Assembly: GCA_031271075.1 (NCBI GenBank)
Contig: JAISWN010000340.1
Coordinates: 1-13,975, forward strand
Source: Treponema sp.
Lineage (GTDB): Bacteria; Spirochaetota; Spirochaetia; Treponematales; Breznakiellaceae
DNA: 13,975 bases
Direction: 5' to 3'
Positions 5,526-13,975 of the stretch are shown piece by piece. Position 1 is the stretch's first letter; each line of letters starts with the position of its first letter. The notes under the pieces were generated by a model. The model was not told the DNA's origin, did not search any database, and saw nothing but the letters and a program-made list of their open reading frames with translations. A program made the translations under genes and the position numbers.

Positions 5526-6944
5526 ATGAGTATTCAGGTTGTTCCCCTCATTATTGTGCTGGCCTATCTGACAGGCCTGCTCCTGATCGGTTATCTGTGC
5601 AAGCGGTTCTTTATTAAAACCAGCACGGATTTTCTTTTGGCCGGACGGCGGCTGGGGGTCTTTTTTGTGGCTGCCAGTCTCGCGGCGAACAATGTGGGCG
5701 GCGGCAGTACCACCGGTGTGGCTTCCCGGGCTTTTGCCGGATGGGGGCTTTCCGCGGGCTGGTATGTGCTGGCCGCTTCCATCGGTGTTATTCCCCTGGC
5801 CTATTTCGCGCCGAGGATCCGCCGGACTCTTGCCCACACGATACCGGAAGTTATACGCACCCGCTTCGGCCATGTGGCGGGAACATCAACAGCGGTACTG
5901 AATATTGTATCCCTCTTCTGCCTTACGGCCTCCCAGATCCTCGCGTCGGGGACTGTGGTCGCCACCCTGGTGGGTATCCCCCTGAATGTGGCTATTCTGA
6001 TCAGCGGCATCATCATCCTCTGTTACACCGTATTGGGTGGTCTTATGGCCGACGCGATTAGCGATCTTATCCAGTGGTTTATTATCTTCTTCGGCCTCCT
6101 TATCACCATGTTCTTTGTGGTGCGGGGCGTAGGGGGCTTTGAGGTCCTGGCGGAAAAACTCCCCGCGAAAACCATCAGTTTTACCGGGGTTGGGGCGATT
6201 ACCATTATCAGCCTGATGATCAATTACTTTTGCACCTTCCTTTCGGGCCCCGAGATGATCAGCCGCTTCTATTCCGCGAAGGATGAAAAGGCCGCCCGGG
6301 ACGCTGCCTGGCTTTCGGCGATCTTTATGGGACTGTTGGCCTTTATCCCCGCGGTGATTGGCCTTGTCGCCCTGGCGATGAACCCCGGCCTTGATAACGG
6401 GAAGGGAACCAGCGCGCTTATGTGGGCCACCACCAATTACGCCCCCCAGGTAATTGTCGGGTTTGTGGCGGCCGCGATTATTTCCGCTACCATGTCCAGC
6501 GCGGACTCGAATCTGCTCTGCGCCTCCACCATGTTTGTAAAAGATATTTACCAGCAGTACATCGACCCCAAAGTAGATGACAAAAAACTGATCTTCATCA
6601 CCAGAATATCGAATGTGGTTGTCGGCCTTGTGGGTATGTTCGTTGCCCTCTTCAGGATCAACCTGGTAACCCTTAACCTCTTTGCCTTTGCCCTCCGTTC
6701 GTCAGGGCCTTTTGCCGCATACGGCCTGGGGCTCGTCTGGAAGGATGCTACCAGGCATTCGGGGCTGGTCTCCATCATCTGCGGATCCGTTGCCGCCGTG
6801 ATCTGGCAGCTTGCCAGGGAGCCTTTCGGTATTCTCGCTATTGTATTCGGCTGCGCCATGGGTGCCCTTTCCTTCTGCGTAACCGTGTTTATCGAGAAAA
6901 AACTCGGGGCAGAGGCCGCACCAAGTCCTTTCCCCAAGAAATAG
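5526..6944 (+). CDS. Sodium:solute symporter (SSS family)
   Basis: This 472-residue integral membrane protein carries out Na+-coupled import of a small organic solute. It is hydrophobic throughout, with the dozen or so membrane segments expected of the LeuT-fold SSS family. Family features are SLAANNVGGGSTTG near 51-64 in the first core helix, the signature region YTVLGGLMADAISDLIQ at 167-183, and ATMSSADSNL at 321-330, where the paired serines of the sodium site lie. The substrate cannot be read from sequence; the operon suggests an amino-acid-like or ureido/purine-derived compound. The start at 5526 has a strong AAGGAGGA (5514-5521). An in-frame upstream extension to 5214 overlaps the PHP gene and is rejected. 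It is the first gene of the operon, 18 bases before the next. Confidence 0.92.
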   Translation: MSIQVVPLIIVLAYLTGLLLIGYLCKRFFIKTSTDFLLAGRRLGVFFVAASLAANNVGGGSTTGVASRAFAGWGLSAGWYVLAASIGVIPLAYFAPRIRRTLAHTIPEVIRTRFGHVAGTSTAVLNIVSLFCLTASQILASGTVVATLVGIPLNVAILISGIIILCYTVLGGLMADAISDLIQWFIIFFGLLITMFFVVRGVGGFEVLAEKLPAKTISFTGVGAITIISLMINYFCTFLSGPEMISRFYSAKDEKAARDAAWLSAIFMGLLAFIPAVIGLVALAMNPGLDNGKGTSALMWATTNYAPQVIVGFVAAAIISATMSSADSNLLCASTMFVKDIYQQYIDPKVDDKKLIFITRISNVVVGLVGMFVALFRINLVTLNLFAFALRSSGPFAAYGLGLVWKDATRHSGLVSIICGSVAAVIWQLAREPFGILAIVFGCAMGALSFCVTVFIEKKLGAEAAPSPFPKK

Positions 6945-6962
6945 TTTTACAGGGAAAGAGGG

Positions 6963-8438
6963 ATGATAGATCTATCCGTTAATAAAACTGTTCTTGAAAG
7001 GAACATTGCCAGGGCGCGGGAAAAAGGGCTTATCATCCCCACTTTCAGGCAGATGAAGGATCCGGAAGGAGAGACGCCCGGGAAGATCAGGGACCGGCTC
7101 AGAAAAACAGGGCTCTGGGATCTGGACCCGGTGAACCTGTTCCGGGTTACCTGGAAAAACGAGCCCCGGGAATCGGGGGGGCTCTACGGAAAGCCGAATT
7201 TTATTGAGCTTCCCCCGGCGCTTACCGGGGTGCCGGCCCGGATTATCTGCATGGCGGGGAAGTATTTTCCCACCGGCTGCCACAAGGTAGGGGCCTCCTT
7301 TGGCTGTCTGGTTCCCCGGCTGGTAACCGGCCAGTTCGACGCCGCGATGCAGAAGGCGGTATGGCCTTCCACGGGGAACTACTGCCGGGGAGGGGCCTTC
7401 AATTCAAAGCTCCTGGCCGTGGACGCGGTAGCCATACTGCCCGAGGGGATGAGCCGGGAACGTTTCGAGTGGCTTAAAACTATCGCCGCGGAGATTATCG
7501 CCACGCCGGGGACCGAGTCCAACGTAAAGGAAATCTTCGACAAGGTACACGAGATCCGCGCCGCCCGGAAGGACGCGATGATCTTCAACCAGTTTGAGGA
7601 AATGGGGAACTACCTCTGGCACTACACGGTTACCGGCAGCGCCATTGCGGAGATATTTGAGGACATCCTGGCGGCCGACAGCCGCAGTAATTTTGCCGGG
7701 GTCTGTTTTACATCCGGTTCCGCGGGAACCCTGGCAAGCGGGGACTACCTTAAACAGCGTTACCCGCAAAGCAGAATCGCTGTGGGCGAAGCCTTGCAGT
7801 GCCCCACCATCCTTAGTAACGGTTTCGGCGCACACCGGATCGAGGGCATAGGGGACAAGCATATCCCCTGGGTACACAACGTAAAAAACACCGACATGGC
7901 CATTGCCATTGACGACAGGGATTCTATGGCCCTGCTCCGGCTCTTTAACGAGAAGGCGGGAAAGGAATTCCTTATCAAAGAGGCCGGCCTGAATCCTGAA
8001 ACGGCGGATTCCCTTGCCCTGATGGGGATCTCCGGTATTTCCAACATGCTCTGCTGCGTCAAATTCGCTAAATACTACGAGCTTGGCCCCCGGGATGTGG
8101 TGGCCACGGTGCTTACCGATTCTGTGGACATGTACCATTCCCGGATAGAGGAACTGAGGCGGGAAGAAGGAGAATACCGGCCCGCCGACGCGGCGGTGGA
8201 TTTTGCCAGGAGCCTCCTGGGTGAGGGAACCGGTAACATGCTGGAGCTTAGCTACCGGGAGCGGAAGCGGGTGCATAACCTGAAGTACTATACCTGGGTG
8301 GAACAGCAGGGCCGCAGCATGGAAGAACTGGATGCCCAGTGGTACAACCAGGATGGAACCTTCCTGGCCGTGCAGAAACAGGCCGGCGCCATTGACCGGC
8401 TTATCGACGATTTTAACAGCCGCACCGGATTGCTTTGA
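6963..8438 (+). CDS. Uncharacterised fold-type II PLP enzyme
   Basis: The protein has 491 residues, long for the tryptophan-synthase-beta/cysteine-synthase fold. The likely PLP lysine is K108 in TGCHKVGAS. PSTGNYCRG (135-143) takes the place of the usual SxGNxG substrate loop, and SGSAGT (251-256) is a phosphate-binding loop. HRIEGIGDKHIPWVHN (291-306) resembles the HRIQGIG segment of cysteine synthases. The N-terminal 85 residues and the C-terminal 120 are extra to the core. I recognise it only as a PLP-dependent lyase/thiolase-type protein. It is not YgeX (diaminopropionate ammonia-lyase), whose KDES and NAFKMLG motifs are absent. The ATG has AGGGA 7 bases upstream. It is directly followed, with a 6-base gap, by a second PLP enzyme, and the two may act on successive intermediates or as a complex. 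Confidence 0.8.
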   Translation: MIDLSVNKTVLERNIARAREKGLIIPTFRQMKDPEGETPGKIRDRLRKTGLWDLDPVNLFRVTWKNEPRESGGLYGKPNFIELPPALTGVPARIICMAGKYFPTGCHKVGASFGCLVPRLVTGQFDAAMQKAVWPSTGNYCRGGAFNSKLLAVDAVAILPEGMSRERFEWLKTIAAEIIATPGTESNVKEIFDKVHEIRAARKDAMIFNQFEEMGNYLWHYTVTGSAIAEIFEDILAADSRSNFAGVCFTSGSAGTLASGDYLKQRYPQSRIAVGEALQCPTILSNGFGAHRIEGIGDKHIPWVHNVKNTDMAIAIDDRDSMALLRLFNEKAGKEFLIKEAGLNPETADSLALMGISGISNMLCCVKFAKYYELGPRDVVATVLTDSVDMYHSRIEELRREEGEYRPADAAVDFARSLLGEGTGNMLELSYRERKRVHNLKYYTWVEQQGRSMEELDAQWYNQDGTFLAVQKQAGAIDRLIDDFNSRTGLL

Positions 8439-8444
8439 GGTTTT

Positions 8445-9752
8445 ATGCGGAATGTTTTAAAAGCGGTCTGTATAAGCTGCGGCGCGGCTTACGAGGCGGG
8501 GGAGCATACCTACACCTGCCAACACTGCGGCGGGGTACTGGAGATCCTGTACGATTACGATTACATAAAATCGGTGTTTACCAAAGAGACCCTGGCGGAC
8601 CGGGATTTTACCATGTGGCGCTACCGGGAGCTTCTCCCCATTGAGGAGGGATCGGAGTTAACGCCCCTGCGGATCGGGGGCTCTCCCCTTTACCGGGCGG
8701 AGCGCCTGGGAAAGATCCTGGGTCTTAAAAAACTGTACATTAAAGACGACGGGCTTAACCCCACTTCAAGCCTGAAAGACCGGGCTTCGGCGATAGCGGT
8801 GGTGCGGGCGAAACAGGCGGGGATGGATACGGTGGCCTGTTCCTCCACGGGGAACGCCGCTTCCTCCCTGGCGGGGAACGCCGCGGCCATGGGACTAAGA
8901 TCCTTCATCTTTGTGCCCGAGCGGGCCCCGGCGGGAAAGCTCGTCCAACTCCTCATGTTCGGCGCCAATCTTGTCAGTGTAAAGGGAAACTACGAGGACG
9001 CCTTCAGGCTTTCCGCCCAGGCAATAGAAAAGTGGGGCTGGTACAACCGGAACGCCGCGGTAAACCCCTACCTTTCGGAAGGGAAAAAGACCGTGTCCCT
9101 GGAGATAGCCGAACAGCTTGGCGCTGCCCTGAGCGGATCTCGCCTTGCTTCAGGAAAGCCCGGGCCTGGCTTTGGCAAGCCCGAGTTTAGGGTTCCCGAT
9201 TATGTGGCGGTTTCCGTGGGGGATGGCTGCACCATCGCGGGCCTGTGGAAAGGTTTCAAAGATCTTTACGCCATCGGCTTTACCAATAAACTGCCCCGGC
9301 TTATCAGCGTCCAGGCCGCGGGCTGCTGTCCGGTGAACCGGGCCATTAAGAGCGGGAAGCCCCTGGAGCCCATGGAGGAGAACACCATCGCCGACAGTAT
9401 CGCTGTGGGGACGCCCCGGAACGGGGAAAAGGCCATCCGGGCGATTCGGGAATCGGAGGGGATCACGGTGAATGTGAGCGACCAGGAGATCCTTGCCAGT
9501 ATGCGCCTTCTGGGGAGCAGCGGGATCTTCGGGGAGCCCGCCGGGGCAACTGGCCTTGCGGGGCTCAGGAAGGCCGCGGAGGGGGGCCTTATTCCGGAAG
9601 ACGCCCTGGCGGTGTCGGTGGTAACCGGCAACGGGCTAAAGGATGTGGCCGGCGCCCAAAAAGCCGCCGCCGAATTGGGGCAGCCTATCAGTATCCCTGC
9701 GGACATGGAACTTTTGGTTGAGGAATTCGGGCGGCGGAATATCAGGCCCTAA
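8445..9752 (+). CDS. Threonine-synthase-like PLP enzyme with insertion
   Basis: The protein has 435 residues. An N-terminal zinc ribbon (C9, C12, C25, C28) precedes a fold-type II core with the PLP lysine K111 in SSLKDRA, the substrate loop SSTGNAASSLAG (133-144) and the glycine-rich phosphate loop SVGDGCTIAG (257-266). Homology is to threonine synthase, which converts O-phosphohomoserine to threonine. The location inside a YgeY/YgeW operon away from homoserine genes argues for another substrate, so I give no symbol. Between IAEQLG and PDYVAVSVGDG, where family members normally run on almost directly, there are about 24 extra residues (227-250) rich in Gly, Ser, Pro and Lys. The ATG follows a GAGG that overlaps the preceding stop; the next gene starts 9 bases after the end. 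Confidence 0.85.
   Translation: MRNVLKAVCISCGAAYEAGEHTYTCQHCGGVLEILYDYDYIKSVFTKETLADRDFTMWRYRELLPIEEGSELTPLRIGGSPLYRAERLGKILGLKKLYIKDDGLNPTSSLKDRASAIAVVRAKQAGMDTVACSSTGNAASSLAGNAAAMGLRSFIFVPERAPAGKLVQLLMFGANLVSVKGNYEDAFRLSAQAIEKWGWYNRNAAVNPYLSEGKKTVSLEIAEQLGAALSGSRLASGKPGPGFGKPEFRVPDYVAVSVGDGCTIAGLWKGFKDLYAIGFTNKLPRLISVQAAGCCPVNRAIKSGKPLEPMEENTIADSIAVGTPRNGEKAIRAIRESEGITVNVSDQEILASMRLLGSSGIFGEPAGATGLAGLRKAAEGGLIPEDALAVSVVTGNGLKDVAGAQKAAAELGQPISIPADMELLVEEFGRRNIRP
9123..9194 (+). repeat. Palindromic in-frame insertion in PLP enzyme gene
   Basis: The DNA coding for the extra 24 residues of the threonine-synthase-like protein is strongly self-complementary: CTTGC (9144-9148) pairs with GCAAG (9175-9179), and inside it AAAGCC (9155-9160) pairs with GGCTTT (9168-9173). 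Its segment CTTTGGCAAGCCCG resembles CTTTGGCGGCAGCCCG in intergenic repeat copy 2. It may be a member of the same mobile palindromic family that inserted without breaking the frame. The relation is judged by eye only. Confidence 0.4.
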
Positions 9753-9761
9753 GGAGTGGTT

Positions 9762-10961
9762 ATGGATTTTGGCAGGATCAAGGCGGCAAGCGAGGCTTAT
9801 TCCAAAGACATGGTAAAATTTCTGCGGGATCTTATCAGGATTCCCGGGGAAAGCTGTGCCGAGGAGCCGGTGATCGGACGGATTGTCAAAGAGATGGAAG
9901 CCCTGCAATTTGACAAGGTCGAAGTGGACAAGATGGGAAACGTCCTTGGCTTCATGGGTTCCGGAAAGACCCTTATCGCCTTTGACGCCCATATTGATAC
10001 GGTGGGAATCGGGGAAAGGGGAAACTGGCAGTTCGACCCCTACGAAGGTTACGAGAACGATACTGAGATCGGCGGACGGGGTTCCTCGGATCAACTGGGC
10101 GGCATTGTCTCCTCTGTCTACGGGGCCAGGATCATGAAGGATCTGGGGCTTCTTTCCGATAAGTACCGGGTTCTGGTAAGCGGCACGGTACAGGAGGAAG
10201 ACTGCGACGGACTCTGTTGGCAGTACATCATCAACCAGGACAAGATACGCCCGGAGTTTGTGGTTATCACCGAACCTACCGACGGCAACATCAACCGGGG
10301 CCAGCGGGGGCGGATGGAGATCCGGGTGGAGGTAAAGGGAGTTTCCTGCCACGGTTCCGCCCCGGAACGGGGGGACAACGCCATTTACAAGATGGCGGAG
10401 ATCATCAATCAGGTAAAAGAATTAAACGGCAGGCTTAAGAACAACGATTTCCTGGGCAAGGGCACCCTGGCGGTGTCTCAGATCTTCTACAATTCCCCCA
10501 GCCGCTGCGCCGTGGCCGACATGTGCGCCATTTCCATTGACCGGCGGCTTACCGACGGGGAGACCTACCAGTCGGCTCTGAAGGAGATAGAGGCCCTTCC
10601 CTCGGTGCGGCGTTACCAGGCGGAAGTTACCATGTACAAGTACGATAGTCCCAGTTATACCGGGCTTCAGTACCCTACGGACTGCTACTTCCCCACCTGG
10701 GTCATCCCGGAAGATCATAAAGTAACTCAGGCGGCGGCGGAAGCTTACCGGAACCTCTGGGGGGAACCGAAGATCACCAAGTGGACTTTCTCTACCAACG
10801 GGGTGTCCATCATGGGCCGGGAGGGGATTCCCTGCATAGGGTTCGGGCCCGGCAAAGAAGCCCAGGCCCACGCCCCCAACGAGATAACCTGGAAACAGGA
10901 TCTGGTAAAATGCGCCGCGGTATACGCCGCCATTCCCTCTGTCTACGTGAACAAGGAGTAA
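9762..10961 (+). CDS. ygeY: YgeY-family M20 metallohydrolase
   Basis: This is a cytoplasmic zinc amidohydrolase of peptidase family M20, in the YgeY subgroup that is genetically linked to the anaerobic purine/diaminopropionate cluster. It has 399 residues. Expected metal ligands are H77 (FDAHIDTVG), bridging D110 ([10 protein letters not shown]), E146 next to catalytic E145 (VQEEDCDG), E171 (TEPTDGNI) and H370 (AQAHAPNE). The lid-domain histidine lies in [13 protein letters not shown] (H197). It would cleave an amide or ureido bond; the true substrate in this organism is unknown. I chose the ATG at 9762, five bases after AAGGAG (9751-9756), over the GTG at 9756, which lies inside that ribosome binding site. 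Its own last codons supply the ribosome binding site for ygeW. Confidence 0.93.
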   Translation: MDFGRIKAASEAYSKDMVKFLRDLIRIPGESCAEEPVIGRIVKEMEALQFDKVEVDKMGNVLGFMGSGKTLIAFDAHIDTVGIGERGNWQFDPYEGYENDTEIGGRGSSDQLGGIVSSVYGARIMKDLGLLSDKYRVLVSGTVQEEDCDGLCWQYIINQDKIRPEFVVITEPTDGNINRGQRGRMEIRVEVKGVSCHGSAPERGDNAIYKMAEIINQVKELNGRLKNNDFLGKGTLAVSQIFYNSPSRCAVADMCAISIDRRLTDGETYQSALKEIEALPSVRRYQAEVTMYKYDSPSYTGLQYPTDCYFPTWVIPEDHKVTQAAAEAYRNLWGEPKITKWTFSTNGVSIMGREGIPCIGFGPGKEAQAHAPNEITWKQDLVKCAAVYAAIPSVYVNKE

Positions 10962-10969
10962 GATCAACC

Positions 10970-12163
10970 ATGAGCAGTATTACTGATTTTGTCAGGAGGC
11001 TTGACGGCCTTGATTTCGGCGGCCTTTACGGGGAGGATTTTTTCCTTACCTGGGAGAAAAGCGCCGACGAGATAAACGCGGTTTTTACCGTAGCGGAGGC
11101 CCTGCGCTGTCTCCGGGAGAACAACGTTTCTGTCAAGGTGTTTCAAAGCGGCTTGGGAATTTCGGTGTTTCGGGATAATTCTACCCGGACCCGTTTCAGC
11201 TTTGCCGGGGCCTGCAATCTGCTGGGCCTTGCGGTGCAGGATCTGGACGAGGGGAAGAGCCAGATAGCCCACGGGGAAACCGTCCGGGAGACGGCGAACA
11301 TGGTGTCCTTTATGGCGGATGTGATAGGCATACGGGACGATATGTACATCGGCAAGGGGAATACCTACATGCGGGCGGTCTCCGAGGCGGTGCGGGAAGG
11401 CAAGCGGGAAGGAATCCTGGAACAGCGGCCCATGGTAGTAAATCTACAGTGTGATATCGATCATCCTACCCAGACCATGGCGGATATGGCCCACATCATC
11501 CGCCATTTCGGCGGGGCGGAGAACCTGAAAGGCAAAAAGATCGCCATGACCTGGGCCTATTCCCCCTCATACGGGAAACCCCTTTCGGTGCCCCAGGGGG
11601 TCATCGGCCTAATGACCCGTTTCGGCATGGAAGTAACCCTTGCCCACCCCCAGGGCTACGAGATCATGGAGAGCGTGGAGAAAGTGGCGGCGGAGAACGC
11701 CGCCAGGTACGGTGGAAAGTTCAGCAAGACCCCGTCCATGGCGGAGGCTTTCGCGGACGCGGACATCGTGTACCCCAAGAGCTGGGCGCCCTACGCGGCC
11801 ATGGAGAAACGGACCGGTTTGTACGGCAACAACGATTTTGAAGGCATCAAAAAGCTGGAAAAGGAACTCCTCGCCCAGAACGGGGCCCACAAGGATTGGG
11901 AATGTACAGAAGATCTGATGAAGATCACCAGGGACGGCAAGGCCCTTTACCTCCACTGCCTCCCGGCTGATATCAGCGGGGTAAGCTGCAAGGAAGGGGA
12001 GGTAGCCGCCCCGGTGTTTGACCGTTACCGGTCCCCCCTCTACAAACAGGCCAGTTACAAACCCTACATCATCGCCGCGATGATCTTCCTGGGCAAGTTC
12101 AGGCAGCCCCAGCGGGTTCTGACCCGGCTTGCGGAAAAAAAGAAGCCCCGCCTTCTTGCGTAG
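10970..12163 (+). CDS. ygeW: YgeW knotted carbamoyltransferase
   Basis: The protein belongs to the aspartate/ornithine carbamoyltransferase superfamily, YgeW subgroup, which has a deep trefoil knot. Its 397 residues match the E. coli protein in length. The carbamoyl phosphate site is STRTR (71-75) with HPTQ (165-168) and HCLP (329-332). Unlike OTCase or ATCase, it has the subgroup-specific [18 protein letters not shown] (193-210) and the [10 protein letters not shown] segment (270-279). In E. coli the gene belongs to the ygeWXY purine-related locus and its physiological substrate was long unsettled. Here it lies 8 bases after ygeY, with AAGGAG (10953-10958) 11 bases before the ATG, a slightly long spacing. 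The direction could be carbamoyl transfer or phosphorolysis giving carbamoyl phosphate for ATP, but no carbamate kinase gene is in the window. Confidence 0.95.
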   Translation: MSSITDFVRRLDGLDFGGLYGEDFFLTWEKSADEINAVFTVAEALRCLRENNVSVKVFQSGLGISVFRDNSTRTRFSFAGACNLLGLAVQDLDEGKSQIAHGETVRETANMVSFMADVIGIRDDMYIGKGNTYMRAVSEAVREGKREGILEQRPMVVNLQCDIDHPTQTMADMAHIIRHFGGAENLKGKKIAMTWAYSPSYGKPLSVPQGVIGLMTRFGMEVTLAHPQGYEIMESVEKVAAENAARYGGKFSKTPSMAEAFADADIVYPKSWAPYAAMEKRTGLYGNNDFEGIKKLEKELLAQNGAHKDWECTEDLMKITRDGKALYLHCLPADISGVSCKEGEVAAPVFDRYRSPLYKQASYKPYIIAAMIFLGKFRQPQRVLTRLAEKKKPRLLA

Positions 12164-12200
12164 GGGAGCACGAATCAACGTTTATGCAAGGAGAAAAACA

Positions 12201-13193
<993 letters not shown>

Positions 13194-13205
13194 AGCGCCC
13201 CGGGA

Positions 13206-13237
13206 GTTTGTTGCGCTTCGCGCTTAAATATGCAAAC
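13206..13237. terminator. Possible weak convergent terminator
   Basis: Between the convergent cysK-like and GH3 genes, GTTTG (13206-13210) can pair with CAAAC (13233-13237), and inside it GCGC-TTC-GCGC (13213-13223) forms a tight stem. There is no T-run on either strand, so intrinsic termination is uncertain. The position is where a bidirectional terminator would be expected. Confidence 0.25.
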
Positions 13238-13240
13238 ACG

Positions 13241-13975
13241 TTACCCTATCTCAAGCGCGGCCTTCACCGGCCTGGCCGCCCCCTTCTCCACCGCCGCCGC
13301 CAGGGGGGCGGCGTCCGCGGCGCTTACCGTGTAGAGGCCGGGCAGGACGAGGCTTTCCCCCTGGCCGTTCACCGTCTCGAAGGCTGAGGCGGGAAGCGGG
13401 AATTCCAGATCCACCGTTTTGCCCGCGGGAACCGGAAGGCGGCGGAAGGCCCGGAGGGAGAAGGCCGGCTCGTCTTCGCCCGCATCATCCCGGGAGACGT
13501 AGATCTGGACTACCTCCTCCGCGTCCCGATCCCCGGTGTTGGAGAGTCTCACCGTGGCGGTCACGCCGTCACCGGGGGCGATCTTCCCGGAGGATAGGCG
13601 GAGTTCGTCAAAACGGAAGGAGGTGTAGGAAAGGCCGAAGCCGAAGGGGTAGAGGGGCTTTTCCTTCATGTAGCGATAGGTGCGGCCCCGCATGGCGTAA
13701 TCCTCGTAGGGGGGGAGCTGGGCGGTGGAAGCGGGGAAAGTGATAGGCAGTTTCCCCGAAGGAACCGAGTCGCCGAAGAGAATGTCCGCCACCGCTTCCC
13801 CTCCCCTTTCGCCGGGGTACCAGGCAAAGAGGATCGCGTCGGCAATATCCTCGGGAAAGGCGATGGGGCTGCCCCCGGTAAGGATCAGGATGAGGGGTTT
13901 GCCGCCGGCCCTGAGCCGCCGCAGGTAGGCAAGCTGCCAGGGGGGCAGTTCAATAGAATCCCGGTCGCCGTTGGA
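13241..13975 (-). CDS. GH3 beta-glucosidase, C-terminal part (partial)
   Basis: The reading frame enters from the right edge and codes for the last 244 residues of a glycoside hydrolase family 3 enzyme; the N-terminal TIM barrel with the catalytic aspartate is outside the window. Typical GH3 features in order are GDRDSIELPPWQ, KPLILILTGGSP, DAILFAWYPGERGGEAVADILFGD, PSGKLPITFP and YPFGFGLSYTSF, followed by a fibronectin type III-like C-terminal domain (about the last 120 residues, EEVVQIYVSRD) ending just before the stop at 13243-13241. It would release glucose or another sugar from beta-glycosides, fitting a plant-polysaccharide-rich gut. It converges on the PLP operon and is probably functionally unrelated to it. 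Confidence 0.93.
   Translation of the reverse strand, partial: SNGDRDSIELPPWQLAYLRRLRAGGKPLILILTGGSPIAFPEDIADAILFAWYPGERGGEAVADILFGDSVPSGKLPITFPASTAQLPPYEDYAMRGRTYRYMKEKPLYPFGFGLSYTSFRFDELRLSSGKIAPGDGVTATVRLSNTGDRDAEEVVQIYVSRDDAGEDEPAFSLRAFRRLPVPAGKTVDLEFPLPASAFETVNGQGESLVLPGLYTVSAADAAPLAAAVEKGAARPVKAALEIG

Noticed and set aside
6963..9752. YgeX (diaminopropionate ammonia-lyase)
   Set aside because: Neither PLP protein has the YgeX motifs around the PLP lysine (KDES...NAFKMLGG). Lengths and N-terminal regions also differ.
10781..10969. Upstream in-frame extension of ygeW
   Set aside because: It overlaps ygeY in another frame. YgeW proteins normally begin at the ATG at 10970, which has an AAGGAG upstream.
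12129..12200. Upstream in-frame extension of the cysteine-synthase gene
   Set aside because: It overlaps the end of ygeW and has no ribosome binding site, whereas the ATG at 12201 has AAGGAG at 7 bases.

Overview
The window reads as chromosomal DNA of an anaerobic, host-associated bacterium. The gene mix points to a spirochaete of the Treponema group (termite-gut or intestinal type), but this is an inference with low to moderate confidence: no rRNA or other phylogenetic marker is present. By eye the coding DNA is GC-rich with strong G/C preference at third codon positions. The genes are tightly packed and mostly start with AAGGAG-type ribosome binding sites.

Layout. (1) Positions 1-46 (-): the start of a gene for an exported protein, running off the left edge. 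(2) Positions 47-750: an unusual 700-base gap with no convincing gene. It holds a large imperfect hairpin inside a 10-bp inverted repeat, a smaller perfect hairpin, a 20-bp-period tandem repeat, a run of 19 G and two copies of a GC-rich dispersed repeat. (3) Positions 751-2443 (-): parA-parB (soj-spo0J), chromosome partitioning, overlapping by 11 bases. (4) Positions 2444-2513: a 70-base divergent promoter region from which both parA and the HAD gene appear to be transcribed without a leader. (5) Positions 2514-5470 (+): a tightly coupled operon of Cof-type HAD phosphatase, CBS-pair/RsbW-like ATPase fusion, DRTGG-domain protein and PHP-family phosphoesterase. This looks like a nucleotide-sensing regulatory module. 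(6) Positions 5526-13193 (+): a six-gene catabolic operon of sodium:solute symporter, an uncharacterised fold-type II PLP enzyme, a threonine-synthase-like PLP enzyme, YgeY-family M20 hydrolase, YgeW knotted carbamoyltransferase and a cysteine-synthase-like PLP enzyme. (7) Positions 13241-13975 (-): the C-terminal third of a GH3 beta-glucosidase, convergent with the operon and cut by the right edge.

How the genes may work together. YgeW and YgeY are hallmarks of the anaerobic purine / 2,3-diaminopropionate cluster of gut bacteria. Here the usual YgeX lyase is absent from the window, and two other PLP lyase-type enzymes, a dedicated importer and a cysteine-synthase homologue stand with the pair. 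The simplest reading is that a nitrogen-rich substrate is imported, opened by the PLP enzymes, and its carbamoyl group handled by YgeW after YgeY hydrolysis. The substrate is unknown. The threonine-synthase-like gene carries an in-frame insertion of about 24 codons with a palindromic core that resembles the dispersed repeat of the left intergenic region.
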